Shown here piece after piece: positions 61,215 through 64,000 of a stretch of 64,000 nt of DNA. The notes below the pieces were generated by a model that had not been told where the DNA came from, searched no databases, and saw only the letters and a list, made by a program, of their open reading frames with translations. This DNA is from Mycolicibacterium helvum (GTDB taxonomy: Bacteria > Actinomycetota > Actinomycetes > Mycobacteriales > Mycobacteriaceae), in contig NZ_AP022596.1 in NCBI RefSeq assembly GCF_010731895.1, positions 558,001 through 622,000 on the forward strand, written 5' to 3'. Numbering within the stretch: position 1 is the first letter of the stretch; every line of letters starts with the position of its first letter. Position numbers and translations under genes: made by a program.

Positions 61215-62015
61215 GTGGACGACGGCGAACTCGGGATGCTGGCTGACACGCTGACGAAGTCGATGACCTCCGCGGCTGCCGCAGGAACACCCAATGTCGA
61301 GGATGTCCTCGCCGACCTCGGCTGGCTGGAGATGCTCGACGAAATCCCGGCTGAGGCAACCGCTCTGGTGTTCCGGCTGCTCGGCCAGACCGGCACTCAC
61401 GCCGGTGTGGTCAACGACGTGGTACTCGCGGCGGCCGGACGCGCACCCGGCGGGACGATCGCACTTCCGTACACCGGCGGCCGCTGGGTGGTTTGGGAGC
61501 GCACCGACGACGCGCACTCGGCGCTGGATCCCGAACTGCCCATCCGCACCACCGAGGCCGGTGACGAGGTCCCGCTGGCCAAGGGGCGCCTCGCGCTCGG
61601 GTGGTGGCTGGCGGGCTCGGGGCGGGCGATGCTGACGCTAGCCCGTCAGCACGCCGTGGATCGGGTCCAGTTCGGCCGACCTATTGCGTCGTTCCAGGCA
61701 GTGCGTCATCGGCTGGCCGAGACCCTGGTCGCGATCGAGGGCGCCGAAGCGACCCTGTTCGCAGCCCAGGACGACGGGAGCGACCTAGCCTGTTTATTGG
61801 CCAAGGCGGCGGCCGGTCAGGCCGCGCTGACCGCGGCCAAGCACTGCCAGCAGGTGCTCGGCGGCATCGGCTTCACCGACGAGCACGACCTGCACCGGCA
61901 CGTGAAGCGCGTCTACGTGCTCGATGGGCTGCTCGGTTCGGCACGTGACCTGACCCGGGAAGCGGGTGCGGTCGTTCGCTCGCTGGGGCACGCCCCACGG
62001 CTGGGAAATCTGTGA
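61215..62015 (+). CDS. Acyl-CoA dehydrogenase, small partner
   Basis: The 266-residue protein covers mainly the mid and C-terminal ACAD region: LTLARQHAVDRVQFGRPIASFQAVRHRLAETLVAIEGA and HCQQVLGGIGFTDEHDLHRHVKRVY. The N-terminal domain is strongly reduced compared with the 330-residue partner at 35418. GTG 61215 starts three bases after its large partner. Such short subunits carry half of the flavin site in alpha2beta2 ACADs. A pair of operators and a TetR gene follow. Confidence 0.87.
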   Translation: MDDGELGMLADTLTKSMTSAAAAGTPNVEDVLADLGWLEMLDEIPAEATALVFRLLGQTGTHAGVVNDVVLAAAGRAPGGTIALPYTGGRWVVWERTDDAHSALDPELPIRTTEAGDEVPLAKGRLALGWWLAGSGRAMLTLARQHAVDRVQFGRPIASFQAVRHRLAETLVAIEGAEATLFAAQDDGSDLACLLAKAAAGQAALTAAKHCQQVLGGIGFTDEHDLHRHVKRVYVLDGLLGSARDLTREAGAVVRSLGHAPRLGNL

Positions 62016-62089
62016 CGTACGCCATGGCGGCGAATGTGCTGGTCGCCCTTTAGACTGTGCGGAACGAAAAATTCAGCCCATATTGGATT

Positions 62090-62125
62090 GAGAACGTAAT
62101 TCTCTTCGCTGAGAGTAGTACTCTC
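62090..62125. promoter_or_regulatory. Two palindromes 21 bp apart upstream of TetR
   Basis: GAGAACGTAATTCTC (62090-62104) and GAGAGTAGTACTCTC (62111-62125) each have perfect arms. Their centres are 21 bases apart, two helical turns, so dimers would sit on one face of DNA. They are 53-88 bases upstream of the TetR start at 62178. Confidence 0.65.
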
Positions 62126-62177
62126 TTAGCGTGAGCCACATCCGAACCGCTGATTCGCGCTCGTTTAGAGTCCAGCA

Positions 62178-62831
62178 GTGAACAGTCCAAGCGAAGAGCC
62201 TGCCTGGAAGCAGCGCGCTGTTGAGCGGTCCATCCGGACCGCCAAGGTGCGTGCCGGGCAGCGCGTGCAGCGATTCTTGGATGCCGCACAGGCCATCATC
62301 ACCGAAAAGGGCAGCACCGACTTCACCGTGCAGGAAGTGGTGGACCGGTCGCGCCAGTCGTTGCGCAGCTTCTACTTGCAGTTCGACGGTAAGCACGAGC
62401 TGCTGCTGGCGCTGTTCGAGGACGCACTGAGCCGCGCTGCCGATCAGATCCGGGCCGCGACATCGGCCCAGAAGGATCCGCTGGACCGGCTCAAGGTGGC
62501 CGTCACCCTGCTCTTCGAGCTTTCCCGGCCAGACCCGGCCGCCCGTCGACCGCTGTTCACCGACTTCGCACCGCAACTGCTGATCTCGCATCCCACCGAG
62601 GTGAAGGTCGCCCACGCACCGCTGGTCGCGCTGTTTTCCGAGCTGATGATCGAGGCCGCCGCAGCCGGTGAGCTGCGCGAGGACGCGAACCCACGCCGGA
62701 TGGCGGCCATGACGATGCAGACCATCATGTTCATCGCCCAGTCGAGCTCGGTGGAGGACGAGGAGATCCACACGCCGATCAGCGGCGAAGAAGTCTGGAC
62801 CTTCTGCTCCCAGGGCTTCGCCCGTAAGTAG
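62178..62831 (+). CDS. TetR-family regulator, candidate controller of the regulon
   Basis: The 217-residue protein has QRVQRFLDAAQAIITEKGSTDFTVQEVVDRSRQSLRSFYLQFDGKHELL (key parts at residues 28-72), a TetR helix-turn-helix with the FYLQF recognition region. The long basic N-terminus (KQRAVERSIRTAKVRAGQ) is unusual and may add DNA contacts. The two palindromes upstream match those in front of other operons here, so it may autoregulate and control them. It converges with meaB, with nine bases between the stops. Confidence 0.88.
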   Translation: MNSPSEEPAWKQRAVERSIRTAKVRAGQRVQRFLDAAQAIITEKGSTDFTVQEVVDRSRQSLRSFYLQFDGKHELLLALFEDALSRAADQIRAATSAQKDPLDRLKVAVTLLFELSRPDPAARRPLFTDFAPQLLISHPTEVKVAHAPLVALFSELMIEAAAAGELREDANPRRMAAMTMQTIMFIAQSSSVEDEEIHTPISGEEVWTFCSQGFARK

Positions 62832-62840
62832 TGCGCCGGC

Positions 62841-63788
62841 TCACTGCGGTTCGGTCGCCGGCGAAAGTCCTTGTGCGATGAGCGTTTCCGCGGCGCTGTA
62901 GGGATCGCACCGGCCGTCGGCAACGGCGTCGGCCAAAGCATCGAGATCCGGGTGGCTGTGCAGACGGCTCTGCGCCAGCGACAGCACCTGTGCCCGCGCC
63001 CGCGCGGTGCGCCGGGCCGGCGTGTCAGCACGGCGGTGGGCCTCGATCGCCTCGATGAGCTCCCCCACCCCTTCCGCCCTGGCGGCAACCAGGGTCAGTA
63101 CCGGAACGTGCGTCTCGAACTTGAGGTCGCGCACCGTCTGGGCGGCACCGTCCCGGTCGGCCTTGTTCACCACCACCAGATCGGCGACCTCAAGTAAACC
63201 CGCCTTGGCAGCCTGGACGGCGTCGCCGGCACCCGGATTGAGGATCACGATCGTGGGATCGGCGACCGCGGCGATCTCGATCTCGGACTGTCCGACTCCC
63301 ACGCTCTCCACCAGCACGACGTCATGGCCCAGCGCGCCGAGCAACCGGATGGCGGCGGGCACGGCGGCGGCCAGGCCACCGAGATGACCGCGGGTGGCCA
63401 CCGATCGGATCAACACGCCGGGGTCGTTGATGTGGGCAGCCATCCTGATCCGGTCACCCAGCAGAGCCCCGCCGCTGTACGGCGACGACGGGTCCACCGC
63501 GAGCACCGCGACCCGTTGTCCGCGTTCGCGATACGCCGCGACCAGCACCGCGATCGTCGTCGACTTACCGGCACCAGGCGGACCCGTCACGCCGACCACC
63601 GGCACCACGGCCGGACCGACCAGGGCGAGCACCTCGTCACGGCGGGCGCTCTCGACGAGGCTTAAAAGTCGCCCGACAGCGCGGGTGTTCCCGCCGCGGG
63701 CTGCGGCGATGAGCTCGGCGACGTCCATAGACGGCAACGCTAGCGCGGAGATGGTCACCACTTCGGGTTGATCTTTTTCGAGCCCCAT
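62841..63788 (-). CDS. meaB: MeaB/ArgK-family GTPase
   Basis: The 315-residue protein has Walker A GPPGAGKST at 69-77, a RGHLGGLAAAVPAAIRLL switch segment, VESVGVGQSEIEIAAVAD (Walker B region) and VVNKAD (G4). MeaB proteins protect and reload adenosylcobalamin-dependent acyl-CoA mutases. No mutase gene lies in the window. ATG 63788 lacks a ribosome-binding site and abuts a palindrome; MDVAELI at 63728 is an alternative start. It converges with the TetR gene. Confidence 0.87.
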   Translation of the reverse strand: MGLEKDQPEVVTISALALPSMDVAELIAAARGGNTRAVGRLLSLVESARRDEVLALVGPAVVPVVGVTGPPGAGKSTTIAVLVAAYRERGQRVAVLAVDPSSPYSGGALLGDRIRMAAHINDPGVLIRSVATRGHLGGLAAAVPAAIRLLGALGHDVVLVESVGVGQSEIEIAAVADPTIVILNPGAGDAVQAAKAGLLEVADLVVVNKADRDGAAQTVRDLKFETHVPVLTLVAARAEGVGELIEAIEAHRRADTPARRTARARAQVLSLAQSRLHSHPDLDALADAVADGRCDPYSAAETLIAQGLSPATEPQ

Positions 63789-63803
63789 GAGAATACTATT
63801 CTC
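63789..63803. promoter_or_regulatory. Perfect GAGAAT-ATTCTC palindrome
   Basis: GAGAATACTATTCTC is perfect over six arm positions and abuts the meaB ATG (63788) on one side. The SDR start at 63841 is 37 bases beyond the other side. With the 56192 site it defines the best consensus of the motif family. Confidence 0.6.
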
Positions 63804-63840
63804 TCAAGTAGAGAGTGTCAGTTGCAAGAAGGGTAACGTT

Positions 63841-64000
63841 ATGCAGATCAGTGGGACTTCGGCCGTCGTCTTCGGTGGCGCGGGCGGCCTGGGCGAGGCG
63901 ACCGTGCGCAAACTGCACGGGGCAGGGGTCAAGGTCGTAATCGCCGACTTGTCCGATGAGAAGGGCGAGGCACTCGCCGGCGAGCTCGAAATTCCCTACG
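63841..64000 (+). CDS. Short-chain dehydrogenase (partial, HSD10-like)
   Basis: The frame starts at ATG 63841 and runs off the right edge after 53 codons. It begins MQISGTSAVVFGGAGGLGEATV with the NAD-binding GGAGGLG motif and VKVVIADLSDEKGEAL, the acidic residue of NAD-type SDRs. The pattern resembles type II 3-hydroxyacyl-CoA dehydrogenases. GAAGGGTAACGTT precedes the start. The catalytic half is outside the window. Confidence 0.85.
   Translation, partial: MQISGTSAVVFGGAGGLGEATVRKLHGAGVKVVIADLSDEKGEALAGELEIPY

Noticed and set aside
62111..62125. The GAGAG palindrome considered as an SOS (LexA) box
   Set aside because: Mycobacterial LexA boxes have TCGAAC-N4-GTTCGA-type arms; these arms differ and the neighbours are catabolic genes.
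1..64000. Search by eye for insertion sequences, integrases and tRNA attachment sites
   Set aside because: No transposase, integrase or tRNA gene and no flanking direct repeats were seen.

Overview
The window is high-GC actinobacterial DNA from a mycobacterium, probably an environmental, fast-growing type (Mycobacterium/Mycolicibacterium). The evidence is a complete yrbEAB-mceABCDEF operon, a Mce-associated membrane protein, secreted MmpS-like proteins, a mycofactocin-type SDR, F420-dependent LLM oxidoreductases, P450s with their own 3Fe-4S ferredoxins, and many acyl-CoA dehydrogenases. No rRNA, tRNA, CRISPR array, IS element or prophage gene is visible.

Layout. 1-4.1 kb: minus-strand operon TetR, TauD-type dioxygenase, LLM oxidoreductase, sulfotransferase, TIM-barrel isomerase (cut by the window edge). 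4.2-8.7 kb: SnoaL-like protein, NAD-dependent epimerase, remnant of an LLM gene, secreted MmpS-like protein, TetR, P450. 8.8-11.2 kb: small secreted proteins and a Mce-associated protein. 11.2-26.3 kb: one tightly packed minus-strand unit of aldehyde dehydrogenase, CoA-transferase, DUF35/thiolase-like protein, SCP2-type thiolase, yrbEA (frameshifted), yrbEB, mceA-F and a secreted protein. 26.8-29.3 kb: SDR, ferredoxin, P450. 29.3-33.2 kb: a 1288-residue alanine-rich protein containing seven copies of an exactly 408-bp repeat, followed by about 1 kb with no gene. 34.2-40.2 kb: an acyl-CoA dehydrogenase pair facing an operon of two amidohydrolase-2 proteins, a Rieske protein and a hydrolase. 40.2-48.5 kb: NuoF-like flavoprotein, ferredoxin, DUF35-thiolase fusion, hydrolase, two 3-hydroxyisobutyrate-dehydrogenase-like proteins, P450, ferredoxin and a frameshifted membrane protein. 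48.5-56 kb: TetR unit, two acyl-CoA dehydrogenases, a thiolase, a second CoA-transferase and an amidohydrolase. 56.2-62 kb: carboxymuconolactone-decarboxylase-like protein, Rieske oxygenase, small unknown protein, imidazolonepropionase-like amidohydrolase, SnoaL-like protein and a second acyl-CoA dehydrogenase pair. 62-64 kb: TetR, MeaB GTPase, start of an SDR.

How it may work together (inference). The gene set reads as uptake (Mce) plus oxidation (P450s, Rieske oxygenase), CoA activation by transferases (no acyl-CoA ligase is present), side-chain beta-oxidation (paired acyl-CoA dehydrogenases, thiolases, a DUF35/Ltp2-like aldolase candidate) and ring or hydrolytic steps (amidohydrolases) for a hydrophobic, perhaps polycyclic or steroid/terpenoid-like substrate. 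A recurring 15-bp palindrome, GAGAA-N5-TTCTC, lies in most of the divergent promoter regions of these blocks, including the promoter of the 15-kb mce unit and twice in front of the TetR gene at 62178. This suggests one regulon. The two frameshifts, in yrbEA and the 48.1-kb membrane gene, both sit in G runs and could be mutations or sequencing errors.
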